A stretch of DNA of 6,335 bases from Bacteroidota bacterium (GTDB lineage: Bacteria; Bacteroidota; Bacteroidia; Bacteroidales; VadinHA17), in NCBI GenBank assembly GCA_030628785.1, contig DAOVQI010000206.1:1-6335 (forward strand), given 5' to 3'. Of this stretch, positions 1 through 4,994 are shown in pieces. Every line of letters starts with the position of its first letter. Position 1 is the stretch's first letter. A program made the translations under genes and the position numbers. The notes beneath the pieces are model-generated. The model searched no databases. It saw only the letters and a list, made by a program, of their open reading frames with translations, and was not told the origin of the DNA.

Positions 1-1
1 C

Positions 2-49
2 CAACCATTTAAAAAAGCAGGAGATATTACGTTGTTGCACATAAGGTAA
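2..49 (+). CDS. 3' end of an unidentified gene (last 15 codons)
   Basis: Only the last 15 codons and a TAA stop are visible, reading QPFKKAGDITLLHIR; the gene enters from the left edge. This is the only forward frame that stays open from the window edge as far as the repeat. The coding reading is supported by a second copy of the tail 61 bp downstream: of four differences between the copies over 36 bp, three are silent third-position changes when read in this frame. I do not recognise the family from so short a tail. The intrinsic terminator at 129-170 fits the end of this transcription unit. Confidence 0.45.
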   Translation, partial: QPFKKAGDITLLHIR

Positions 50-101
50 ATACAGTAATGGTAAGCCGTTTAAGAAAGCAGGGGATATTACGTTGTTGTA
101 C
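5..101 (+). repeat. Imperfect 36-bp direct repeat of a gene tail
   Basis: Positions 5-40 and 66-101 match at 32 of 36 bases, 61 bp apart, and all four differences are transitions. Copy 1 reads PFKKAGDITLLH and copy 2 reads PFKKAGDITLLY followed by TAA at 102-104. Copy 2 lies in a different frame from copy 1, after copy 1's stop, and its own frame is closed upstream by a stop at 42-44. It therefore looks like a leftover 3' end of a paralogous gene rather than part of the upstream protein. Confidence 0.75.
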
Positions 102-104
102 TAA
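60..104 (+). pseudogene. Leftover 3' end of a paralogous gene
   Basis: The frame GKPFKKAGDITLLY-stop (60-104) repeats the end of the gene at the window edge but has no start and is cut off upstream by an in-frame stop at 42-44. Three of the four differences from copy 1 are silent and the fourth is His to Tyr. This suggests that both copies diverged as coding sequence before being joined here, for example by recombination between paralogues. With only about 14 codons this is an inference. Confidence 0.35.
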
Positions 105-128
105 ATAACTAAATAGTTACACTTAAAT

Positions 129-170
129 AAAGAAAAAAAGCAGGATGTACTCGTTCTGCTTTTTTTCTTT
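129..170. terminator. Strong, probably bidirectional intrinsic terminator
   Basis: A perfect 15-bp stem pairs 129-143 (purine-rich, ending AAAAAAAGCAG) with 156-170 (CTGCTTTTTTTC...) around a 12-nt loop. The short GC-containing top followed by a T-run is the classic intrinsic terminator form, and the A-run on the other side makes it work in both directions. It would end transcription of the gene entering from the left and insulate the porP-like gene. Confidence 0.85.
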
Positions 171-285
171 AATCCTCAAAAACAAATTATTCATCAATTA
201 ATTCCTGTTGTTTAACCCAAATAAACCAATAATCCATAAAAAATAGCTTAATTTGAATAACTTTCAATAAAAAAAATCGTATTAA

Positions 286-318
286 CTTGAAAGAGATACG
301 GTTTTATCTTTATATTAG
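286..318 (+). promoter_or_regulatory. Possible Bacteroidetes-type promoter for the porP-like gene
   Basis: CTTG at 286-289 and TATATTAG at 311-318, separated by 21 bp, resemble the Bacteroidetes housekeeping promoter (TTTG-like -33 box and TAnnTTTG -7 box), with one mismatch in the -7 box. It lies in the AT-rich spacer 171-327, where I see no gene. Transcription would start near 325, about 60 nt before the preferred GTG start. The TTAAATTTTG at 321-330 is a weaker alternative because its spacing is off by one. Confidence 0.35.
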
Positions 319-387
319 TGTTAAATTTTGTTTCTTGAATTGGCTGATTTGGCATCTTTGATTTTCTGGATTAAAAGACAGTTGTTT

Positions 388-1368
388 GTGAATAAGCATA
401 TTATCATATTCATATTATATCTTTTTTCCATTAATAATAGTTTTGCACAAGATCCTCAATTTTCGCAATTCTATGCTAATCCACTTTATTTAGCTCCTTC
501 GTTTGCCGGTGCAACGGAAGAAAACCGCCTTGCTTTGAGTTACCGGAATCTATGGCCCGCTTTACCCGGAGTTTTTCTAACCTATAGTTTTTCCTTTGAT
601 AAGTTTTTCGAGAGTTTTAATTCAGGATTGGGACTTCTCGTCACGCACGACAGGGCAGGAAGTGGCCGGTTGAGTAATACAATCATTGGGTTGCAATACT
701 CTTACAATATAAAAATGAATAATACCTGGTACGCCCGACCGGGGCTTAGTTTCCAATATACCCGGAGAGGACTGAATTTTGCAAGGCTTATTTTTGGTAA
801 TCAGCTTTCATCGAGCGGGACAACACCCATGATTGAGCCCCCTCCCTATAATAATATAGCTGACATCGATTTTGGCACATCAGTCTTATTTTATTCCGAT
901 AAATACTGGTTTGGCACAACAGTGGATCATTTATTAAAACCAAATCAATCGCTCTATGGTGAAGAAAGTAAGGTGCCGATAAAACTTGCTGTTTTCGGTG
1001 GAGCACAGGTGGTGAGAAAAGGCAGATTGCTTAAACCCATAGAAGAAAGCTTGTCGCTGGCTTTCCTTTTCAAGAAACAGGCACACTTTTCTCAATTGGA
1101 TATCGGGATGTACTGGTATAAAAACCCTTTGGTATTTGGTGTTTGGTACAGAGGTATACCTGTTTTAAAGAAACAGTTTGGTGATGCTATTATATTATTG
1201 GTTGGGTACAAAACCCAGGATATTCATATCGGATACAGTTACGATTTTACCATCTCGAACCTAATAACCGCTACCGGTGGTGCGCATGAAATCTCCATGG
1301 TATATGAGTTCAGAACCAATCCCAAGAGAAAAAGGAAAATTCATGCGATTCCTTGTCCTGAATTTTAA
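388..1368 (+). CDS. PorP/SprF family type IX secretion outer-membrane protein
   Basis: The product is a beta-strand-rich outer-membrane protein of 326 aa, close to the usual length of the PorP/SprF family. Members of this family anchor or assist the type IX secretion and gliding machinery; many paralogues occur per genome and most have unknown partners. Recognition rests on the mature N-terminus QDPQFSQFYANPLYLAPSFAG, repeated aromatic/glycine strands (for example YSYNIKMNNTWYARPGLSFQY) and the C-terminal CPEF. No ATG lies near the 5' end. I chose GTG at 388 because it gives a compact signal peptide (NKH, then a hydrophobic core, cleavage after SFA). A TTG at 328 would add 20 residues ahead of it, and a TTG at 382 is also possible. 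It stands alone: a terminator lies upstream, palindromes lie downstream, and no other secretion genes are visible. Which PorP paralogue it is cannot be told, so no symbol is given. Confidence 0.9.
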   Translation: MNKHIIIFILYLFSINNSFAQDPQFSQFYANPLYLAPSFAGATEENRLALSYRNLWPALPGVFLTYSFSFDKFFESFNSGLGLLVTHDRAGSGRLSNTIIGLQYSYNIKMNNTWYARPGLSFQYTRRGLNFARLIFGNQLSSSGTTPMIEPPPYNNIADIDFGTSVLFYSDKYWFGTTVDHLLKPNQSLYGEESKVPIKLAVFGGAQVVRKGRLLKPIEESLSLAFLFKKQAHFSQLDIGMYWYKNPLVFGVWYRGIPVLKKQFGDAIILLVGYKTQDIHIGYSYDFTISNLITATGGAHEISMVYEFRTNPKRKRKIHAIPCPEF

Positions 1369-1380
1369 TCATAAGGGATA

Positions 1381-1413
1381 AACCCCGACAGGGTTTGGAA
1401 CCCTGTCGGGGTT
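1381..1413. repeat. REP-like perfect palindrome, 15-bp stem
   Basis: AACCCCGACAGGGTT at 1381-1395 pairs perfectly with 1399-1413 around a TGG loop, 12 bp after the porP-like stop. It is GC-rich but has no T-run on either side, so it is more like a dispersed extragenic palindrome than a classical terminator. It could still stop transcription or protect the 3' end of the porP mRNA. Confidence 0.85.
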
Positions 1414-1436
1414 CCAAGTAAAATAAAGTTCAGTAG

Positions 1437-1456
1437 CCCAGACGTTTACGTCTGGG
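1437..1456. repeat. Small palindrome with CGTTTACG core
   Basis: CCCAGACGT (1437-1445) and ACGTCTGGG (1448-1456) are perfect 9-bp arms around TT. Outside them lie TAGCCC on the left and GGGGTTA on the right, close to a TAGCCC/GGGCTA frame. This is the second of five palindromes in the spacer. Confidence 0.8.
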
Positions 1457-1482
1457 GTTATGGAAATAATTTGTTAAGTTAC

Positions 1483-1498
1483 AGGGCGTTTACGCCCT
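1483..1498. repeat. Small palindrome with CGTTTACG core
   Basis: AGGGCGT (1483-1489) and ACGCCCT (1492-1498) are perfect 7-bp arms around TT. It shares the core CGTTTACG with the palindrome at 1437-1456 but has different outer bases. Confidence 0.75.
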
Positions 1499-1509
1499 TA
1501 ATAATAAAT

Positions 1510-1527
1510 AAGGACGTGAACGTCCTT
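1510..1527. repeat. Small palindrome with CGTGAACG core
   Basis: AAGGACGT (1510-1517) and ACGTCCTT (1520-1527) are perfect 8-bp arms around GA. The core CGTGAACG fits the CGTNNACG pattern of the two preceding palindromes. Confidence 0.75.
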
Positions 1528-1552
1528 GGTCATGCATTGTTCGATATTAGAT

Positions 1553-1572
1553 CCCAACCATAAATGGTTGGG
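1553..1572. repeat. Small palindrome CCCAACCA/TGGTTGGG
   Basis: CCCAACCA (1553-1560) and TGGTTGGG (1565-1572) are perfect 8-bp arms around TAAA, followed by CTA so that the right side ends GGGCTA. It lacks the CGTNNACG core but shares the CCC...GGG(CTA) frame with the palindrome at 1437-1456. Confidence 0.75.
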
Positions 1573-1629
1573 CTATTGAATAATAATTATTTCGTTTCCA
1601 ATTAAAATCAACCAAATTAAATTGCAACT

Positions 1630-1719
1630 ATGAGGTTAGAGGAATTAAAGGTTTATCAAATGTCAATGGATCTTGGAGAGGAAGTTTGGGGTATTGTTAT
1701 AAAATGGGAGTACTTTTAA
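1630..1719 (+). pseudogene. Truncated four-helix-bundle (IVP-like) gene remnant
   Basis: The frame starts at ATG 1630 and reads MRLEELKVYQMSMDLGEEVW... to WEYF, then TAA, giving 29 codons. This matches my memory of the N-terminus of one subtype of the bacterial four-helix-bundle family (relatives of the 23S rRNA intervening sequence protein, about 120 aa), in which the next segment would be KDTIGKQLVRA-like. Nothing resembling that or the later SEGFGR region occurs in any forward frame between 1717 and the nqrB start, so the last three quarters have been lost rather than frameshifted. It differs in subtype from the intact gene at 3033-3404, which begins MAYKIFTEMPVWQKA. A functional 29-residue peptide cannot be excluded but is less likely. 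Confidence 0.7.
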
Positions 1720-1776
1720 TTGATTTATTAAACGCTGTTTTAAACTACAGACAAAATATTTAGTAAACGACAGATA

Positions 1777-2946
1777 ATGAAATCGCTAAGAAAAGTAGTT
1801 GATAAAATAAAGCCAAATTTTGAGAGGGGCGGCAGGTTCGGGTATCTTCATTCAACATTTGAAGCCTTTGAGTCATTCCTTTTTGTCCCAAACAAAGTAA
1901 CTACACGTGGTTCTCATATCAGGGACAGCATCGATATGAAACGAACGATGTCGATAGTGGTTATAGCCGTAATACCTGCCCTTTTGTTTGGTATATGGAA
2001 TGTGGGTTATTTACATTTTCTCTCCATAGGACAGGATGCTGATTTTTGGCAGATGGTTGGTCATGGAGTATTGAAAGTACTTCCAATTATTGTTGTATCG
2101 TATGTAACGGGATTGGGTATTGAGTTTATTTTTGCTCAGATCCGCGGGCATGAAGTGAATGAGGGTTTTCTTGTATCGGGGATGCTTATCCCATTGATAA
2201 TCCCTGTAGATGTGCCTCTTTGGATGGTTGCTGTAGCTACTGCCTTTGCCGTAATCATTGGCAAGGAAGTATTCGGAGGCACAGGCATGAACCTTCTGAA
2301 TCCTGCCTTAACCGCCAGGGCATTTTTGTTTTTTGCTTATCCGGCCTGGATGTCAGGTGATACAGTCTGGGTATCCGGAATGACCAGGGGTGGGGGTGAA
2401 GGAATAATTGATAGCTTCTCCGGAGCAACACCATTAGCGGAGGCGGCAGCAGGGAATTTGGAAAATATTCCGGACGCCCTGGATATGTTTTTAGGGATCA
2501 TACCCGGGTCGATTGGTGAGACCTCTACTGTGGCAATTCTAATCGGGGCTGTTATTCTTTGGTACACGGGTATTGGAAGCTGGAAGATCATGTTTTCCGT
2601 TTTTACCGGCGGTTTGGTAATGGGTCTTATTTTAAATCTGTTTGCTGCAAATCCATTTATGGAAATTCCTGCATGGCAACATCTGATTATGGGTGGCTTT
2701 GCTTTTGGAGCTGTATTTATGGCTACCGATCCGGTGACGGCTGCTCAGACAGAAAAAGGAAAATGGATCTATGGTTTCCTGATTGGCATACTGGCAATAT
2801 TGATCAGGGTTTTAAATCCAGCTTATCCCGAGGGGGTAATGCTGGCTATACTGCTAATGAATGTATTTTCTCCATTGATTGATCATTACGTGGTTGAGGC
2901 TAACATTAAGCGAAGGTTAAAAAGGGCAAAAGTTAAAAGAACATAG
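1777..2946 (+). CDS. nqrB: Na+-translocating NADH:quinone oxidoreductase subunit B
   Basis: This is the large inner-membrane subunit of Na+-NQR (389 aa, near the usual 385-415). It carries a covalent FMN and riboflavin and takes part in Na+ transfer and quinone reduction. The N-terminal cytoplasmic segment (residues 1-55) ends in the conserved TTRGSHIRDSIDMKR, followed by about ten membrane helices. Other hallmarks are GKEVFGGTGMNLLNPALTARAF (162-183, broken here by one residue-pair difference from the common form), the FMN attachment motif SGATP at 215-219 with Thr218 as the expected linked residue, FMATDPVTA (314-322), and the C-terminal NPAYPEGVMLAILLMN...LIDHYVVEANIKRR. ATG 1777 gives the family N-terminus. 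It is the first nqr gene in the window: nqrA is not upstream, and a 670-bp insertion-bearing gap separates it from nqrC. Confidence 0.97.
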   Translation: MKSLRKVVDKIKPNFERGGRFGYLHSTFEAFESFLFVPNKVTTRGSHIRDSIDMKRTMSIVVIAVIPALLFGIWNVGYLHFLSIGQDADFWQMVGHGVLKVLPIIVVSYVTGLGIEFIFAQIRGHEVNEGFLVSGMLIPLIIPVDVPLWMVAVATAFAVIIGKEVFGGTGMNLLNPALTARAFLFFAYPAWMSGDTVWVSGMTRGGGEGIIDSFSGATPLAEAAAGNLENIPDALDMFLGIIPGSIGETSTVAILIGAVILWYTGIGSWKIMFSVFTGGLVMGLILNLFAANPFMEIPAWQHLIMGGFAFGAVFMATDPVTAAQTEKGKWIYGFLIGILAILIRVLNPAYPEGVMLAILLMNVFSPLIDHYVVEANIKRRLKRAKVKRT

Positions 2947-2964
2947 CTTCGCAAATTTTTCCTC

Positions 2965-2992
2965 AAGGCTGAGGCTAAGGCTAAGGCTAAGG
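2965..2992 (+). repeat. Left hexamer array, arm of the cassette inverted repeat
   Basis: These 28 bp consist of four hexamers plus AAGG in the order AAGGCT, GAGGCT, AAGGCT, AAGGCT. They begin 18 bp after the nqrB stop. Positions 2965-2986 are perfectly complementary to 3512-3533. A small local hairpin (CCTCA 2961-2965 with TGAGG 2970-2974) overlaps the outer edge. Confidence 0.9.
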
Positions 2993-3032
2993 AAGGTAAT
3001 GGGTTGTAAGATTTTAGGATATATAATAAGAG

Positions 3033-3404
3033 ATGGCGTATAAAATTTTTACCGAAATGCCCGTATGGCAGAAAGCTTTTAAGTTATTACTCAAGGTATA
3101 TGAAGTAACTAAGGGATATCCTACGGAAGAGAAATATGGCTTAATCTCTGATATGCGCAGAGCAGCTAACTCAGTAACAAATAATATATCAGAAGGTTTC
3201 GGCAGGTATGAAAAATTAGATAAGACACGGTTTTACAAGATAACCAGAGGAAGTTGTTATGAACTTATAAATCAAAGCTTGGCATCACAAGCCTTAGGTT
3301 TTATTACAGATAAAGACAAAGATGAATTTACTAATGGCTACCGTGATGTAATAAACGGTTTAGATTCAATGATAAAAAGCATTGAAACAACACTAAGGAA
3401 ATAA
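3033..3404 (+). CDS. Four-helix-bundle protein (23S rRNA IVP-like family)
   Basis: The product is a small, complete protein of 123 aa, at the usual family length of about 115-125. Family hallmarks are FTEMPVWQKAFKLLLKVYEVT (6-26), helix 2 with YGLISDMRRAANSVTNNISEGFGRYEK (35-61), helix 3 with FYKITRGSCYELINQSLASQALGFI (67-91) and a C-terminal helix ending IETTLRK, each helix run being interrupted here only by my grouping. Relatives are encoded in intervening sequences of some 23S rRNAs and, as Avd, accompany diversity-generating retroelements, where they bind nucleic acid as pentamers. The function of stand-alone copies is unknown. It lies on the same strand as nqr, between nqrB and nqrC, and has no role in Na+-NQR that I know of. 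It could be expressed by read-through from nqrB. No missing residues or frameshift are visible. Confidence 0.9.
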   Translation: MAYKIFTEMPVWQKAFKLLLKVYEVTKGYPTEEKYGLISDMRRAANSVTNNISEGFGRYEKLDKTRFYKITRGSCYELINQSLASQALGFITDKDKDEFTNGYRDVINGLDSMIKSIETTLRK

Positions 3405-3511
3405 AGGTGGAATATATAACAGAAAAAATATGTTTAAGATTTAAAAATCAGCATAAAAGGGTAGTAATTAGATATAATTTGTCCAAAGGACTGCCATGGA
3501 GAAGTTAAAAA

Positions 3512-3539
3512 CCTTAGCCTTAGCCTCAGCCTTAGCCTT
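3512..3539 (-). repeat. Right hexamer array, arm of the cassette inverted repeat
   Basis: On the minus strand this reads AAGGCT, AAGGCT, GAGGCT, AAGGCT, AAGG, which is 28 bp, exactly the length of the left array. The variant GAGGCT is in unit 3 instead of unit 2. Shifting by one unit gives a perfect 22-bp pairing with 2965-2986; in full register only two positions differ, one of which would be a G-U pair in RNA. It ends 78 bp before nqrC and is followed by TTTATAAG. Confidence 0.9.
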
Positions 3540-3617
3540 TTATAAGAAAAGTTTTATTATATACACATAACTTATTGTAAATCAATAAACAATTTTGAAA
3601 TTCCGATACGTACAAAT

Positions 3618-4331
3618 ATGAAAAGATTTAGTAACAGGTATATTTTTCTTTTTTCATCCATCATGGTGATTTTGGTTGCTGCTCTTTTATCTTCGGCAGC
3701 CATGTTATTACAACCTATACAGCAGCGGAACTTTGAGATTGAAAAAAAGAAAAATATTCTGGCATCCATTGGAATAGAAAGTTCGAGAGCCAGTGTGGAA
3801 CCGATGTATGAAAAGTATATTGCCGAAACCTACGTTGTAAATACCGGCGGGGAGTATCTGGATGATCTGGTTGCCTTTGAAGTTAATTTGAAGAAAGAAG
3901 TCAGGAAGCCCCGTGAGGAACGTGCCTTGCCTGTATTCATAGGAATTCTTGATAATGGTGAAAAACGATTTGTTGTTCCGGTAGAAGGCAAAGGTCTTTG
4001 GGGTCCCATTTATGGTTATATCTCATTCATGCAAGACTTAACAAGCATTTCCGGAACCATTTTCGACCATGATGGAGAAACCCCGGGGTTGGGCGCTGAG
4101 ATAAATACAGATGAGTTCCAGGACCAATTCATTGGGAAAAAGATATTCGATGAAGATGGAAATTTCATTTCCATTATACTGGTGAAAGGAATTGTCGATC
4201 CTGAGAGCCTGAATGAAGTGGATGCCATTTCAGGAGGGACACTTACCAGCAAAGGGTTGGAAGCTATGCTGTATGATTGCCTGCTTAATTATGAAACGTA
4301 TTTTAAAAATCAAAAAGAATTACAAAAATGA
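3618..4331 (+). CDS. nqrC: Na+-translocating NADH:quinone oxidoreductase subunit C
   Basis: This subunit holds the second covalent FMN of Na+-NQR in a periplasmic domain anchored by one N-terminal helix (residues about 8-32). The 237-aa length is somewhat short of the roughly 255-260 of the proteobacterial form. Family marks are KGLWGPIYGYI (125-135), GETPGLGAEI (153-162) and the flavinylation motif DAISGGTLTS (202-211), with Thr208 as the expected phosphoester-linked residue; the usual motif is SGAT, and the Gly in place of Ala is conservative. ATG 3618 gives a three-residue basic lead (MKR) into the membrane helix. Its stop overlaps the nqrD start by ATGA, indicating translational coupling. 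A 671-bp gap with the cassette separates it from nqrB, so it may need its own promoter; none is convincing, and the TATAATTTG at 3473-3481 is only a weak candidate. Confidence 0.96.
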   Translation: MKRFSNRYIFLFSSIMVILVAALLSSAAMLLQPIQQRNFEIEKKKNILASIGIESSRASVEPMYEKYIAETYVVNTGGEYLDDLVAFEVNLKKEVRKPREERALPVFIGILDNGEKRFVVPVEGKGLWGPIYGYISFMQDLTSISGTIFDHDGETPGLGAEINTDEFQDQFIGKKIFDEDGNFISIILVKGIVDPESLNEVDAISGGTLTSKGLEAMLYDCLLNYETYFKNQKELQK

Positions 4332-4975
4332 CCGATAAAGAACCTCTGTTTTCTACGAAGAATCTGAAATTACTTACAACCCCGCTTAATAATGAGAACC
4401 CGATCACGGTTCAGGTTCTTGGGATATGTTCAGCCCTGGCTGTTACCACCAAGCTCGAACCTTCCGTGGTAATGGCTATTTCTGTGGTGTTTGTTCTCGC
4501 TGTTTCCAATGTGGTTATTTCGCTTATTCGAAATATGGTTCCGCCCCGCATCCGGATTATTGTTCAATTAACCGTAATTGCCACGTTGGTTATTTTGGTC
4601 GATCAGATATTAAAAGCTTTTGCTTATGAAGTCAGCAAACAGTTATCGGTATTTGTGGGATTGATTATTACAAACTGTATCATTATGGGCAGGCTTGAAG
4701 CATTTGCTCTTGGAAACAAGCCGTGGCCATCACTGTTAGATGGGATAGGGAACTCCGCCGGATATGGTATTATTCTGGTTATTGTTGGATTTTTCAGGGA
4801 GTTACTTGGTGCGGGTGAGTTATGGGGGTATCCGGTTCTGGAAAAGATTGGGATATATAATTTTGGTTATGAAGATAATGGATTAATGATTCTTTCACCA
4901 ATGGCTCTTATCGTCGTTGGAATCATTATTTGGGTTCAGAGAAGCAAAAACAGGGAACTAATTGAAGAAAGTTAA
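4328..4975 (+). CDS. nqrD: Na+-translocating NADH:quinone oxidoreductase subunit D
   Basis: This is an integral membrane subunit (215 aa, usual about 205-215) with about six helices. It pairs with NqrE in an inverted-topology arrangement; between them conserved cysteines hold an intramembrane iron or iron-sulfur site that relays electrons from NqrF towards NqrC. The two expected cysteines are visible: Cys34 in LGICSALAVT and Cys117 in IITNCIIMGR. Other conserved blocks are NPITVQVLG (24-32), RIIVQLTVIATLVILVDQ (76-93), GRLEAFALGNKPWPSLLDGIGN (121-142, continuous family signature) and GFFRELLGAGELWG (154-167). The start overlaps the nqrC stop (ATGA), and nqrE follows after 19 bp. Two Cys and the GNKPWPS signature separate it from RnfE only in part, but the operon context settles it as Nqr. 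Confidence 0.97.
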   Translation: MTDKEPLFSTKNLKLLTTPLNNENPITVQVLGICSALAVTTKLEPSVVMAISVVFVLAVSNVVISLIRNMVPPRIRIIVQLTVIATLVILVDQILKAFAYEVSKQLSVFVGLIITNCIIMGRLEAFALGNKPWPSLLDGIGNSAGYGIILVIVGFFRELLGAGELWGYPVLEKIGIYNFGYEDNGLMILSPMALIVVGIIIWVQRSKNRELIEES

Positions 4976-4994
4976 TTGAAAATCCTTTTAGACG

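Larger units (their letters stand above)
1369..1776. other. 408-bp spacer between porP-like gene and nqrB
   Basis: No intact gene is present. In order it holds a 15-bp-stem palindrome (1381-1413), four smaller palindromes (1437-1572), an AT-rich stretch, a four-helix-bundle gene remnant (1630-1719) and 57 bp before nqrB. nqrA would be expected here and is absent. The promoter for nqrB should lie near 1720-1776, but I see no good TAnnTTTG match, and the RBS region (AAACGACAGATA before the ATG) is weak, as is common in this phylum. Confidence 0.8.
2965..3539 (+). mobile_element. Putative four-helix-bundle cassette inserted in the nqr operon
   Basis: About 575 bp lie between nqrB and nqrC, bounded by inverted arrays of the hexamer AAGGCT/GAGGCT and holding one complete four-helix-bundle gene. 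Neighbouring nqr genes are 15-19 bp apart or overlap, so this gap is foreign to the operon plan. Insertion without breaking a gene, symmetric ends and a single cargo gene suggest a non-autonomous mobile cassette. No transposase, recombinase or reverse transcriptase is encoded, and I found no clear target-site duplication. In family terms it resembles the IVS elements of 23S rRNA, which also have complementary ends and may carry an IVP gene. That it moves is inference. Confidence 0.5.

Noticed and set aside
106..119. TAACTA-AA-TAGTTA palindrome as an operator
   Set aside because: Six AT-rich base pairs in AT-rich DNA can easily arise by chance, and it sits between a gene end and a terminator, where an operator is unlikely.
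788..1006. Minus-strand open frame inside the porP-like gene, and similar frames inside nqrB, nqrC and nqrE
   Set aside because: These are shadows of well-supported genes on the plus strand and have no recognisable protein features.
1381..1413. Classical intrinsic terminator of the porP-like gene
   Set aside because: The stem is strong but no T-run follows on either strand, so I list it as a REP-like palindrome; a termination role remains possible.
5..3404. A diversity-generating retroelement: a repeat pair at a gene's 3' end plus an Avd-like four-helix-bundle protein
   Set aside because: No reverse transcriptase is present. The repeat copies differ at only four sites, mostly silent and including a C/T change, not at scattered adenines. 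The repeat lies far from the four-helix-bundle gene, which is not the Avd type as far as I can tell.
2965..3539. Arms of the hexamer arrays as a CRISPR or tandem-repeat array
   Set aside because: The units are contiguous 6-bp repeats with no spacers, and the two arrays are inverted relative to each other, so they are cassette ends rather than CRISPR.
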